Both the position numbers and the translations under genes were made by a program. A stretch of DNA of 64,000 nt from Doris montereyensis (lineage: Eukaryota > Mollusca > Gastropoda > Nudibranchia > Dorididae): positions 46,001-110,000 of the forward strand of contig JAXRKP010001504.1 in assembly GCA_037039925.1 (NCBI GenBank). The letters are read 5' to 3'. Within the stretch, counting starts at the first letter, position 1, and every line of letters starts with the position of its first letter. The notes under the pieces are model-generated. The model did not search any database and was not told the origin of the DNA. It worked only from the letters and a program-made list of their open reading frames with translations. Shown one piece after another: positions 13,760 to 25,801 of the stretch.

Positions 13760-15360
13760 TCATCCAAAGTAATTAGATTTAAACTGTCCCTCACCACGAG
13801 GTCTTTGTTGGTTCTGAGACATTCTTGGCTGTATCGACCTGGGATTGCCAGCAGTCCAGTTTGCCGGATTAAAGCGTGGGTTCATAAGGCCCTGATTGTT
13901 GGCACGAGGAATGGGCATCAGGCCAGTTCCACCCTGCGGTCTAGCCAAAACCTGAAACATTTCCACGATGGCCGACGCTTGCAAGTTGTTAAGTCCTGTC
14001 CGCGGATTTACCGCCATTGCGTTATTCATACGGGGTTGCCAGGCGGCTGAGAGAACGGCAGAGGCGGTGTACTGGCGATGCCCGTTCCCATATTCGGAGA
14101 TTTGTTGCCCATATGGGAGAAGTTGGACCGGTTCATCCCCTGGGTACCTTCCTGCTGAGAAAAGTTTTGGGACATTGACGGCCGTGAGGGAGAAAATGGG
14201 TGACTGTTCCCCTGGGACTGACTAACCATGGACATTGGTGGATAAGGACCTTCATCCTGAATGGGCACAGTGATCAAATTCACATTGGTCCGCCCTTGCC
14301 CAGCTTGGAGCGACTCATACGAGCCAGGAGACGAGCCAAAGCCATCCAGACTTGCCTGGGATTGAGGTCCGGGGTGAACAGAGGATGAGGACAGCATGGC
14401 AGATGGCATTTTAGATATGGACTCGTGATGCGACAAATTCATACGCTGTCGTTCGTGTAGAAGGTGTTGTTCTCTCAAAGCATGTTGCTGGTGATCTTGG
14501 CGCAGTTGTTGCTCTGGTAACAGTTGCTGTTGATGCTGTTGCTGATGGTGCATCTGAGCGGTCATGTGCATTGACGGCGATGCCTGGCCAACCCCGGGCA
14601 TCTGCTGAGAGTTCATGGACTGCATCAGAGCCCCTGACACAGGAACCTCCGACAGTTCACCAAACCTGGGCATAGATTTTGGAACAGGTCCACGTGGCAT
14701 ATGGCCCCCAGGCATTCCCATCATATGTTGCTGCTGAAGCTGTTGCGGTGGTGGCTGCTGGTGATGTTGAGCCATGGGCACCATATCAAGAGGTCTGTAG
14801 ATACCCTGGTCTGAATTCATCGGTGCCTGAAGATTGAAGTTCATACCAAGCCCCATCGGATTCGAATTCAAATCTGGAGGAAGTGCAGGAGACGACTGTC
14901 TCACGATTGGAGACGCTGACGACCTCGGCTGCATCTCTCCTAAGCCAGGGATCCTTGAAGGGGTGAGCGTACTTGGATGAGGTGGTTGCGTGGCTTGCGG
15001 TGACGTCAGATCCCCAAGTTCGGCCCCAGGAGGGATGGCACTGCAGACTGCACCGAAAGCGACGGGAGAGACACAGTTGGGGAGTGAGACACTGCCTGGG
15101 AGGCTTGTTGCAAAGCGGCCTGTTGCTGGGTCAGCGGGAGTTGAGGGCCTACGGGTTGAGCCACAGTGGTCGTGGTCGCTGTGACCTTGGATTCGCTGTT
15201 TGATTTGGGCAGGTGCCTATGAGCTATATGCGACTGCAGGTCTCTCTGCGAGAGGTAGGTGCGGCGACAACCCTTTGTGCTGTGTTTGGCGGCTCCGTGA
15301 GTGCAGACGTAGACGGTGCCAAGGGCAGACTTTTCAACCTTTTGCACTCGCATTGCGCAT
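13760..15360 (-). CDS. CBLL1: Hakai exon 5 (end of RING, C2H2/HYB finger, Pro/Gln-rich tail), with two frameshifts
   Basis: Begins after acceptor TTAACCACAG with [15 protein letters not shown], then the C2H2 finger with [17 protein letters not shown]. The low-complexity tail is rich in Gln, Met, Pro and Ser and contains [11 protein letters not shown] near 14,250-14,290. It ends GQFKSNYFG at the stop 13762-13760. The frame breaks twice: near 15,012-15,027 (two CCCC runs on the plus strand) and at the GGGG run 14,032-14,035. One added base at each makes a single frame ([13 protein letters not shown] across the first, PPGNPRMNNAM across the second). The tail is poorly conserved between animals, so its exact sequence cannot be validated by recall. 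Confidence 0.88.
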
Positions 15361-18300
15361 CTGTGGTTAATTAAACAAATATGGTCAAATAGTAATAGTA
15401 TTATGTATATATTATTATATATTATATGTGTGACATAAATTATTGTTCACTTCTGGAAAATTTTATATTATCCTTGCTGAAGCTGCTGTTGTGTCAGGAT
15501 TGCAATAGTACCTGCTAAAATTCTGTATGAGAGACTCAAAGAATAAGCCACACCGGTAGACAATGCAACACAAAGCATTTACCTTTATCCTGATATGCAT
15601 TAATCCTTACAGTCACATTCGGCTTTTCCCAATCAATTAAAATACAGGATTTGACCCAAGAGTTTATTCGCTAAGAAGAACCTAAAGCAGGCTATTTGAA
15701 ATCGCTACTTTGAGATGTACAGTTTAAATATAAATGCAGTGATCTCAGGGTGAATTGAGGGGAAGCATCAAGATCAAAGACAAGTGGGAATGTGAAAGTG
15801 AAAGGACAAACTGTGGAACCTATAACAAGGTTTATCATGCACTATAACTGTAACAAGTCTAGTCAATTGCAACTGCCTTAAGTTGGCGGGTGCTGCTGGT
15901 AGGTCCTATTTCTTTGCTTTCCTTCACTTATATCTTTCATCTCGCTATTTCCCCTTAATTCACCCTGAGATCACCGCAATGGTGGACAGGGTAAATTTCA
16001 AAGAAACGAAAAGCCTTATTCAAAATACAACAGAAAGACTTCTACTACTTCTAGTTCTAATCTAGCACACACGCAAATGCATGACCACCAAAACAAAAAA
16101 GAAGAAAAAGAGGTTTACCTTTTACAAGTTTTCTCACAGTTCCTGGCACAACCAAAACAGAAAATGTGTTTGCATGGCAGCTGCAAGAGAAAACAACAGA
16201 ACTTTAAAACAAATACAAAACAACAACAAGACTGTAAAATAAAATACATTGGATACATTGCATAAAGTCAATATTTTTTTATATACCCAATACAATCATC
16301 GGGGTTCCACGATCGCAGCAGAATTAAGTCGCAGGACCCTAGAGCCAATATAGACCCTGAAGCCAACTGAGGCCGTAAGCCATTTTGTCGTCGTTTCAAA
16401 GGCATTCTCGGAGCACAAACAACCCACGTCCCATTATGAAGAAAAAGATATGAATTCTCAGTGGTGCCACCCCCAACCCCCCCACTAATTCATTATATCT
16501 TGATTCGGATTATATCAAAGGATTCAGGACAGAGATTTGCTTAAAGTCAACTCAATTGGCTGGCACAGGAAAAGCAAAGTTCCTTGAAGGCCATTACGGC
16601 CTGAAGAGACAGAACATATCCCAGTTTCAATGTGGAACAGATGATAACAATCACCTCCTGGGCGGGACTCTAGCCTGACACAGGTTTCTACTCCCCTAAG
16701 ACAGTGCTTGTACTAATTTGCACCTGGGTTGAAGTGGGAAAAATGCATGTTATTATTATGTATCATTCACAAAGGAACACAATATCAGACCTAGCTCTGC
16801 TTGGGTTCGAATCCGGGACCTCATGATCCCTAGTCCAGCAGCCTAACCACTTGGCAATACAAACACAGAGAAAATTTATATCAACACTTACCATGCGCCC
16901 ATAAACTAGAATAGGCAATTCACAAATTTCACAGAGGTGGATGACCTTGTCATAGATCTTCTCTCCGATGAGATCAACCTGTGTCCATTCAAATAAAGAT
17001 AAAAAAAACAAAAAACAACACACACAATTAATGTTTTAATCTAAGGATACATTGTAAGTCAATGATATATTCAGCTTTAATAAAAAAAAAATAATTTAAA
17101 ATGCAGTAGTAAACAATGCCTATTTTTGCCAGCCACTCCTAATCTGACTTATCACTCAGAAAACTTAAGTTTGATTCTCAGTGCAGGCAAACATTTTCTG
17201 GCTTCTGGCCCTCCCCGTCGACAAACTTGGCAGCTAGATCTATTCAGACTTGGTGAAAGTAAAGGCGGTGTGTGTGAAAGCGATGGCACACTACCACACT
17301 ATGCCGTATGCCTAGACAAATCAGGGACTCTACTCCTAATTACCCTACACCCTACTCTTACATTACTCACAGCTTTGCTAACACAAGAGAAAACAACAAA
17401 ACTTAAAAACAAAAACAAAACAACAACTAGACTGTGAAATAAAATTCATTAGATACATTTCATAAAGTCAACTCGCTTGACAGTAAAAATATTTTTGTTT
17501 ACCCAATGCAATGTTTCTGGGTTTTTTTTTATATATATTGTATTTCACTCCATAAATAAACAAAATAAAACGATCTCAGAGTGAGTTTTGTAAAATGAAA
17601 GACATCTGAAAAAGTCCAAAAAGAAAGAATTGAATTGGACCTGCCAGTCCAGTAGATCCCCCGAACCGACCACGACCATAATGTGAGATTAGCTGACAAG
17701 ATTGTATCGAATTTACGAAGAAAGAAATAGATCTGATGACAGTACAGACAGAGCAGGAGATGAAATATAAGTCAAAGAGTGACAGGAAAAAAATAGGACC
17801 TATCAGCACCCGCTCCTAATCACCCACATATATAATGTAATATTGGACAATGATGCCAATAAAAAATTTCAAAATTACCAATGAATTCCTTTTACATGAA
17901 GAAAAACAAATTGGTCCATTCATAAAAGTTTTCAATTTCCCACCTGGTTGAGTTATTGATTTGATTTTACCCACACCCACAACTAAGAGGTTATCTCCAC
18001 GGGTTTTGGTGGGATTTGCACGCACACACAGATTCTCCATTTTATCGGCCGTCTCTAATGGAACTAGGCGTCGATCCTAGGCATGGACCAAGGGTGGAGC
18101 GCTATACAAGAACTATTTATTATTATCATTATTATTATTATTATTCAATGATTTCCTACTGCTTTTTCCTTTTCCTGAAAAATTATGCCACACAGACTTA
18201 CGTGTTTAAAGACAGTTTCACCGACAAATGCGGTGATCTCAGTGCGGATGAGGAAAAAACAAGGTGAAAAACATGTGAAAGAGAGAAAAGAAAGAAACAA

Positions 18301-20437
18301 AGACCTACCAGCAGTGCTAGCCAACCGCCCACAAAAAACAAAAATTCAAGCATTTTCAAAAAGGACAACACTTTCAAATAGCATCAATGTTATATATATA
18401 TATATATTCAAAGATTTAAAATCGATACAAACAAGACCAAGACTGTTTTATAAATATATAATACAAACCTCATAGTCCCATTTCAATGGCTGATTGTGAT
18501 GTAGTGGTGGTTGGTTGTAGGCTGCTTTCAAGGTAGGATTTTCAACAACCTCCTCTTCTGTGTTAAAAGTAAATTTAAGACATTTTTCACAACTGTTTCA
18601 TTTTCAATCAGATTGACCGTAAGTAATACTTGAAACACAACCTGAAATATTCTCTCTTCCTCTTCATCCTCAAGATTTATAAATGTCATTATAATATTAT
18701 ATATAATACAGTGGAACACGTTTAAACCGAAAACGGTTAAACCAAAAAGATCGATAAACCAAAAGGATTTGGAATCCCCAATCTTTTCTTCTCTTTGTCT
18801 TTGTTAAATAAAAAGTGATAAACCGAAATGGCCCTACCGCTAAACCGAAATAAAAATTCACTGAGTTGCGGTCCAAAAGTCAACCTACATCTTTGCCGTG
18901 CTAGTTCAAGACATCCAAGAAGGCTACAATTACTAGGCTATACACTTAATACACTATACATGTGTACAATCACACGCAAGAGAGAGAAGTGGGGGGGGGA
19001 GATGGGTGGCGTGATGCTACGGTCAATGGCTGCTGCACAGTGCGCGAGACGCAAATTATCCACGTGGCACTGATCAGTGATCATCATAGGCTGGTTCACT
19101 GCACTGTCACTGATTACGGCCACATGCAACGGCATTCCATCACGAATGTGTAAGCGGTGTGTATGCGAGTGTACACATGTGCATGTTGACAATTGTATTT
19201 CTTCCTTTCCACAATTGAATCTTCAGCCACGCGGATGTTTCTTGCTTTGATCTTCGGTACCACTACAACCTGTGACTATAAATTCCATCCATAATTACGA
19301 AAATCCTGTCGAAAAGAAAGCACAATGTGTATACCCTGCAGTTTAAGCAACACTTGATTAAAGAGGTTGACGGGGGAAACAGAGTAAAAGTGAGATATGC
19401 CGGAAACTTGGAATTCCGAATTCTACACTATCGACCATAATGGCTAAGAGGGAGCAGATAGAAAACAAGGCTAGCAGCAGCACATTCTTTCAGCCTGCAA
19501 CTAAGAAGATGAAGAAGTGCAACCACGAAAACGTTGAGGCGGCGCTTTTTTATAATACAAACGTGCATCATAGGGTCCACGTGCATGAAGTCAAAGGAGA
19601 GAACTCTAGAAATATTTTTACTTTATTACTTCCCTTTACCGAACGTCATTTCCGAGGGACTGGCGCTAAACCGAAAAGACATCTAAACCGAAATACATTG
19701 ACCGGTCCCGTCACTTTCGGTTTAAACGTGTTCCACTGTATACAGTGGTCTCCGCCTAATAGCAAATAACAAAGTAAAGTTCCTTGATGAAAGCCATTAC
19801 GGCAGATCAAGCAGGAGTTTATCACGGTTTCTGTACCATGAACAAAGCAGAACATAGTAGTTAGTAGTCTGACGTAGATTTCTACTCCCAAGCTAGTGTT
19901 TTTATACCCATTTGCACCTGAGAGACAATATGGTGAATACCAGTTGGCAAGGCAAATAATAAAGAATGAATAGAATTATATTTTTTGCTTCTCTGAGTCT
20001 TATTAAATTGAAAGATTAGTTTGCCTAGAAAGGAGGCCAAATGATTGGACATTGTCATCATAAGCAAACACGGAAAAAGATGACAGACTGAAGAATGAAC
20101 GGGAGGATGGGAAGAGAAACATTGACCAATAGCAATTAACTCCTTTATACTTTTTTTCATACACACACACACATTATTATATCTGTCACTTAAAAAAATA
20201 ATAGAGATGTCATGAAATATAAGAGCTTGATTCAGATGAGTCTAATATTTACTGTGTAATGAGCTTATAATAAATGCCTCTATAATATTCCTCTTTCTCC
20301 GCTGAATTATCACTTTTTTAATGACAAAGTCAAAAAACACGAGGGATGATACGATGAAAAAAATACAACTATTCCTTGTTCAACATCATAACAGTTAAAA
20401 TGCAAGAGAAATACATACCAACATAATCGGTATCCAT
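13760..20437 (-). CDS. CBLL1: E3 ubiquitin-protein ligase Hakai, whole coding span (five exons)
   Basis: Exons in transcription order are 20437-20419, 18557-18469, 16978-16892, 16180-16119 and 15360-13760; all have GT donors and AG acceptors. Exon phases chain correctly, giving 620 codons including the stop once two missing bases in the last exon are allowed. The RING finger is split over exons 3-5: [34 protein letters not shown], then RC. It is followed by the Hakai C2H2 zinc finger ([19 protein letters not shown]) that builds the phosphotyrosine-binding HYB domain. The Pro/Gln-rich C-terminal part carries the conserved NLITVPIQD motif. In other animals Hakai ubiquitinates tyrosine-phosphorylated E-cadherin and belongs to the m6A methyltransferase-associated complex. 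The start gives MDTDYV; vertebrate Hakai has a longer N-terminus, so an upstream start is possible. AATAAA on the minus strand at 13741-13736 lies only about 20 bp past the stop. Confidence 0.92.
15735..16030. repeat. Two family D copies facing each other
   Basis: 15,735-15,830 is in minus orientation (GTGATCTCAGGGTGAATTGA and the AAGATCAAAGA purine tract). 15,885-16,025 is in plus orientation (GGCGGGTGCTGCTGGTAGG, TTCACCCTGAGATCACCGC, GGTGGACAGGGTAAATTTC). Both lie in Hakai intron 4. Confidence 0.6.
16119..16180 (-). CDS. CBLL1: Hakai exon 4 (core of RING finger)
   Basis: 62 bp, acceptor CTTGCAG, donor AAAG|GTAAAC. Encodes [20 protein letters not shown] plus two bases, giving the central Cys-His zinc ligands. 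Too short to appear as a long open frame, but its continuity with exons 3 and 5 is exact. Confidence 0.92.
16565..16860 (-). repeat. tRNA-derived SINE, family B
   Basis: On the minus strand it starts with a tRNA-like head: TGCCAAGTGGTTAGGCTGC (A-box region), then GGATTCGAACCC (B box). Internal blocks read on plus are AAGTTCCTTGAAGGCCATTAC, CAGATGATAAC, CACAGGTTTCTACTCCC and TTGCACCTGGGTTGAAGTGG. It lies in Hakai intron 3. Confidence 0.75.
16892..16978 (-). CDS. CBLL1: Hakai exon 3 (start of RING finger)
   Basis: Exactly 29 codons, phase 0 at both ends, acceptor GACACAG and donor ATG|GTAAG. Encodes [20 protein letters not shown] then LPILVYGRM, with the first RING Cys pair (C-E-I-C). Confidence 0.93.
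17570..18340 (-). repeat. Cluster: two family D copies and a truncated SINE A
   Basis: 17,570-17,830 and 18,220-18,340 carry family D blocks (purine-rich AAAGTGAAAGAG-type tract, GGACCTATCAGCACCCGC / AGACCTACCAGCAGTG). 17,955-18,110 is a truncated family A SINE in reverse orientation (GATTTGATTTTACCCACACC, CGGCCGTCTCTAATGG, GGCGTCGATCC). All lie in Hakai intron 2. Confidence 0.55.
18469..18557 (-). CDS. CBLL1: Hakai exon 2
   Basis: Acceptor TTTTAACACAG, donor GAG|GTTTG. Encodes [14 protein letters not shown], a His/Pro/Gln stretch and PLKWDYE. The terminal W-D plus the VDLIGEK opening of the next exon corresponds to the conserved segment just before the Hakai RING. Confidence 0.85.
18709..19738. 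mobile_element. Non-autonomous pogo/Tigger-type DNA transposon, complete
   Basis: A 1,030-bp element bounded by terminal inverted repeats (CAGTGGAACACGTTTAAACC at the left, GTTTAAACGTGTTCCACTG at the right) and flanked on both sides by TA, the target duplication of the Tc1/mariner superfamily. CAGTGGAA-type ends and the repeated AAACCGAAA subterminal motifs are typical of Tigger/pogo elements. An internal plus-strand open frame starting at 19,440 ([10 protein letters not shown], then [16 protein letters not shown]) resembles the short region around the CENP-B-type DNA-binding domain of such transposases, but no DDE catalytic domain is present. The element sits in Hakai intron 1. Boundary evidence is strong; the protein similarity is inference. 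Confidence 0.8.
19741..19935 (-). repeat. Solo TIR fragment followed by SINE family B fragment
   Basis: Directly after the pogo-like element's TA comes another CAGTGGTCTCCGCC end (a different Tigger-like TIR, see 50,196 and 58,923). From 19,772 a reverse SINE B body follows (AAAGTTCCTTGATGAAAGCC, ACCATGAACAAAGCAGAACA, TTTGCACCTGAGAG). Confidence 0.55.
20419..20437 (-). CDS. CBLL1: Hakai exon 1 (coding part)
   Basis: ATG at 20437-20435, six codons plus one base (MDTDYV and G), then donor GTATGT. The carried G joins AA of exon 2 to make a Glu codon, so the phase fits exactly. Upstream sequence to about 20,535 is probably 5' UTR. The exon is short, so its assignment rests on phase, the conserved ATG and the donor. 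Confidence 0.65.
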
Positions 20438-20968
20438 GGTTGACGTCTATAGATAATAATTCCTGATGTTAATGTAAAATCACCCAATGATCCACAGAGG
20501 GGTACAGTCTTTCAAGCTAAAGTGATGGCACACCTACAAAAAGATAAACAAACAAATGAGAAGGGACACAATGAAACACTTTGATCACTCAGTTAAACTA
20601 TCATTTTAATTATTTAAACATTTGGCGGAAATTTTGGTTTGATGAGGCATTCATATCTGGCCAACCATTCGTTGTATCACCGGACATCAACTGTTTAAAA
20701 GGAGTACCTAGCAAACTCAATGCAATTGTCAGTCAATGGTTGTTGATTGTGTTGCGTAAGGTCATATAACAATATGGTTGGCCCAATAATCGGTCAATGT
20801 CATAGAGGCGCTAAGTAGCCTTAGTTAAGGCGGATTAGCCTTTTAGACTGTGGTCTCTCCGGTTATTTTTTGTGTATCACAAGTAAAGTGTAAAGTTGTA
20901 GAGCACTAGCAGAGATCTAAATCTATAAATTCTAAATCTTTCTATAGACTAGATCCATTCTCGACGAG

Positions 20969-21760
20969 CTAGAGCGGTGTAACGTCAGTATGGCTAGATC
21001 TACCTCAGGACCAGATGTAGTGGTCATGTGAAGAAATAAACTTATTTTGTTTCAATAAACCATCCTATATAAGAGCGCTGGAAGATCTCTAACAATAGTC
21101 CATCTCGTAATAAATTTAATGACCCATTTGCTTACATGGGGAATTTTGATTGGTTGAAGTTGATATCAAGGACTGACTCCCCATTATTATTATATATATA
21201 TATGTTATATATTCATGACTTAAACAACAATTCAATAAAGGCACATCATCTTCGTTCGCAACGATCTATAAAATACACATTATGTACAATGAAATAAAGA
21301 AATATTATTTATATGTAAATATTATAGAAACAGACAGTAGTCAGTTAATTAAATTAGAATTAATAATTTGTTAACATGATGACGAAAAAAAAAAAGGCGT
21401 ACATGTATATCACAGTAAATCATGGTAAATATTTCTAAAAACTTTGCTTTGCAAAAAACTCAGAGAATGTGAATGAGTTTAGAGAAATAAATGTTATAAA
21501 TATGACATATTATAAGAATGTCCTCAACTACCAATGTGTATGTAGATCTTCTTTGTGTGTGTGTGTGTGTGTGTACAGTGCGTGTCTGTGTCTCTCTCCC
21601 CCTCTCTACAGCCACTGTAACATCAGTTTTATCAGTAAAACAACCATTCACATTATTCATTTTATTAAACAAAATACAATCACAACAGATATATCTAGAT
21701 CTAGATCTAGATCTACTTGTTAGCTGTTGTATGAAACTAGCCAGTCATATTTGCGAATAG
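20969..21760. mobile_element. Harbinger-like MITE, diverged copy (same family as 57,303-57,813)
   Basis: Left end CTAGAGCGGTGTAACGTCAG matches the 57.3-kb element's end. Shared internal blocks are AGGACCAGATGTAGTGGTCATG, AAACCATCCTATA, GGAAGATCTC, TAGTCCATCTCGTAA, GCCACTGTAACATCAG, ACAAAATACAATCACAACAG and GCTGTTGTATG. It is enlarged by insertions (a GT run at 21,556-21,573 and TAGATC hexamers at 21,690-21,712). The right terminus was not found. Confidence 0.5.
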
Positions 21761-21925
21761 CGCTGGCACTACATCTATCAATATCTGTAAGATCTAGAAT
21801 AGAGGTAGATATAAATCTATAGCTAGATCTAGATCTAAATAAAATCTAGAGCTAGATCTTGAAATAAGAACAGATCTAGATAGATTAGTCGATCAATTTA
21901 CATTAGAGTCTCTAGATCTAGATCT
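21688..21925. repeat. TAGATC-hexamer island
   Basis: The hexamer TAGATC (and its overlap ATCTAG) recurs many times, in tandem at 21,692-21,713 and scattered to 21,925. Similar islands occur at 2,725-2,820 and 35,060-35,075. Function unknown. Confidence 0.6.
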
Positions 21926-22494
21926 AAATCTAAAACTGGTTAGAACTCACATCGGCAACACTTTTGTTAGATTAGATCCAAATCTAAATTAAACTTAATT
22001 TGGATTATCCTTTCCTGGTGATTAAATGGGCATAGATTATGAAAAACAATCATCTTCTATAAGGAAGCAGTAAGCTTTCACAGAAACTGTTTACACATTT
22101 CTGTTTACAGAATGAAACAAGCCCGCCCTGATAATGAACGTTTCTCCATCTATGGATCGAGAACTGAGCAGACCAGTGAGCAAAAGCACCTGTTTTCGAT
22201 ACGCCTTCACAACTTGTTTGTTGAGGAACATATCTTTATGGTCCATCATTTCTTTCGTCTTTCGGTCTGTTTGTCATTGTTTGTCTGTCTGTCTTTGTTT
22301 CTCTCTGTCCATCTGCGATCAATCTCTGTATATCTGTCTCTGTCTGTCTGTCTGCTTGTCTGTGCGTTTCTGTCTCCCCTTTCTCGTTATCATAATGAGC
22401 ATCATTGAATGTTGTTGTGGTTCTCAGTGGTTGTAGTTATAAGAGCTGTAGCAGTATTAACAACATGATGACGGTAGTAATAATGGTGGTACCG

Positions 22495-22551
22495 TAGCTG
22501 TAACAGTGGTAGTAGCAGCAGCAGTAGCAGCACCACCACCAGTAGTAGCAC

Positions 22552-22627
<76 letters not shown>

Positions 22628-22809
22628 ACAATAATAATAACAACAATAACAACAACAATAATAATAATAATAATAATAACAATAATAACAATAATAATAA
22701 TAACAATAATAACAATACTAATAACAATAATAATAATAATGATGATAATGGTAATGATAACGATGATGATGATGATGATGATGATGATGATAATAATGAT
22801 GATTATGAA

Positions 22810-22857
<48 letters not shown>

Positions 22858-22896
22858 GAAGAAGTAGAAGAAGAAGAAGAAGAAGAAGAAGAAGAA

Positions 22897-22941
<45 letters not shown>

Positions 22942-22942
22942 T
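22495..22942. repeat. Compound trinucleotide microsatellite
   Basis: Successive blocks are (AGT)n from 22,540, then AAT/AAC mixtures from 22,630, (GAT)n from 22,760, and (GAA)n to 22,942. Adjacent blocks differ by one base of the triplet. It abuts the 3' end of the LINE fragment that reads leftward from 25.1 kb. Confidence 0.95.
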
Positions 22943-22944
22943 AA

Positions 22945-25110
22945 GAAGACATATAATAATATATTGTTTTTCTATAGCACTTTACCCCATAACATGGGCT
23001 CAAATCGCTTTACAAAGTGTCATAGTATCAGTATGATCACGGAATAAACATAGTAAGTAGTTGCATCATTGACTAAAACTTAAAAGCATATTATGTTGTA
23101 AACTATTACTGTATTTTTACTGTATGCAAAGAAATCGACATACATGCAATATGATAATTTCAAATATTCGCTTACACACATGTGCTCGCACACCACTCAT
23201 ATTACACACACACACACACACACACACGTAAACACACATATATACACGCACAGTCGAACAACGGTAAGATTGTAAACGTATTCACTGCGTAAAAAGATAC
23301 AATTTTAGTCTCGTCTTCAAAGTGTTCCTCGCGTGTTTTGGTAGGGCGTTCAATAATGTGGTACCGACAAGCAAAACGAATGTCCACCAATGTTTAAATG
23401 TGTTTTTCTTGTTTTTAAAATTATGTTGTCATTGCTGGTTTGAAGGTTATTTGATGGGATATAAATGTGCTCCAAAAATTGCTTAACTTATATTATGCAA
23501 ATTGGTCCCTGGCCGTGAAGAGATTTTCTTTTTAAAGTAGGCTACACCTTTCATTTTTTCACAACTCGATTTTTGGATTGGCAACCACTGTAGCTCAAAC
23601 AAAAGAGGTGTTGCCGAGTTAAATTTACCTTTTCGCTTTATAAACCTGGCAGCACAATTTTCCACATTTTGTAAACGTTTGAATCTATCTTTGGATATTA
23701 TTATTACATAATAGAGAATTGCAATAGTCTAATTTAGATCATACAACAGAGTTGACGAGTAATGTTGCTACTTTCAGTGAAATGATCTTTCTTATCCTGC
23801 TCATTTTTCTTATTTCGATGTACATCATTCTAATCAGATTGTTGACCTGTCTGACCATGGACAACTCTGAGTCGATGTGTACTTCAAGATTCTTCACACA
23901 ATTTGTAAATTCAACATTGCTCTCACCAATTCGAATCTGTTTTATGTTCATATCTTTCAACAAACTACTTGCTAGCATAGCTTCCGTCTTATCATCATTT
24001 AACATCAGTCTATTTTTGTTTATCTATACCTTACTCTCACTCTCAGAGACACAACTCTCGAAATTGTCCACAAGACATGACAGTTCATCAATCTTTGTTG
24101 AACTATATATTTAGGTATTATCAGCATAACAATGATATTCAAGCCAAAGTTAGATAACACCTGCAGGAGGTGTGCATGTATACAGTAAACAGAACAGGGG
24201 CAACAACAGAGCCTTGAGGAACTCCAAATTCCCAATCCAGTGTAGTGTCAATCCTTTGAGTCCGAAGACCGACTCAAGTCTTGTCAACAGAATGGTATGT
24301 TCCATGGTGTCAAAGGCAGGTCGAGGACGTATACAACATTGATTTCCTCATTTGCGGCAGCCTTTATAAACAGATCATTCAAAATTCGTAGTAAGGCAGT
24401 TTCCCTGCCATGGTTTTCTTTATAGAGACTGAAATTGTTGTATTAATTCATTTTCTCTAAAGTGAGATAAAAATTGATGCAAGACAACTTTTCAAGTGCT
24501 TTGGAAAGAAAAGGCAAATAAGACACAGGCCTATGTTTTTTCTAAAGTCATTTGATCTAAAGATGATTTCTTTATGAGAGGTCTGATTAGCGCATATATT
24601 TAAAAGAAGTAGGTATAGTTTCAAACCTTAAAGAATTGTTAATAATAGTCGTTATCGATGGTAATATTTCATCGATACAAGCAGTAAGATTGGATGGTGG
24701 CAAAGGATCTAGCTCACAGGATTTAGGGATGCCTTTGATATCAATTTCTTAATCAAATTTTCAGATACAGGTTGGAACGCTTCGAGTTCTGTTCCTTGAA
24801 AGGATTCATCTTCTTCAAATTGATCATAATATTTGTCAAGTTTTTCACAAATCCTTTCGACTTAATCTGTAAAATAACAAGCAAATTTATTAGCAATTCA
24901 TGATCATTGGGAAGAGCAGAACATTTCGTTTTACCGAGAATTTCGTCACAAAAGCCAAACAGTTGTTTTGCAAGAATTTACGTTTTTCAATTTTTCTAAA
25001 TAGAATTTTTTTCTCAGCTTCTAATATGGCACGTTTCCAATCCGATATTGTTCTTTTAACGATTTCATGGCGAACAGTCTTTTTTCTCCTATTTTCTTCT
25101 ACTTTTCTGC
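22945..25110 (-). pseudogene. Degenerate non-LTR retrotransposon (reverse transcriptase and 3' end)
   Basis: Minus-strand fragments of a LINE ORF2 in several frames. Near 24,215-24,170 it reads FGVPQGSVVAPVLF, the conserved RT block. Below 24,120 the active-site motif is degenerate (a YADN-like box). Then LNDDKTEAMLASSL (24,005-23,965), thumb-region sequence, and near 23,610 LLFELQWLPI of the C-terminal domain. Upstream (24,900-25,100) is a basic ORF2 linker. The 3' UTR ends at about 22,950 with GCTATAG and a CTTTGTAAAGCG-type motif typical of CR1/L2-like elements. Multiple stops and shifts show it is inactive. Exact clade is not determined. Confidence 0.75.
23203..23227. repeat. (CA)n microsatellite
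   Basis: Twelve CA units inside the LINE 3' region. Confidence 0.9.
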
Positions 25111-25114
25111 ATCT

Positions 25115-25668
<554 letters not shown>

Positions 25669-25669
25669 T

Positions 25670-25766
25670 ATAATTCATTTCTATAGCGCCCACTCCCATC
25701 TTACGACAGCTCTAGGCGCATTTATACATAAATAGTAAAAAACATGAGCAATGTACAAATACAAAA

Positions 25767-25801
<35 letters not shown>

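Noticed and set aside
13733..14225. Plus-strand open frames over the Hakai last exon
   Set aside because: Shadows of the GC-rich minus-strand coding exon; they contain no recognised motif.
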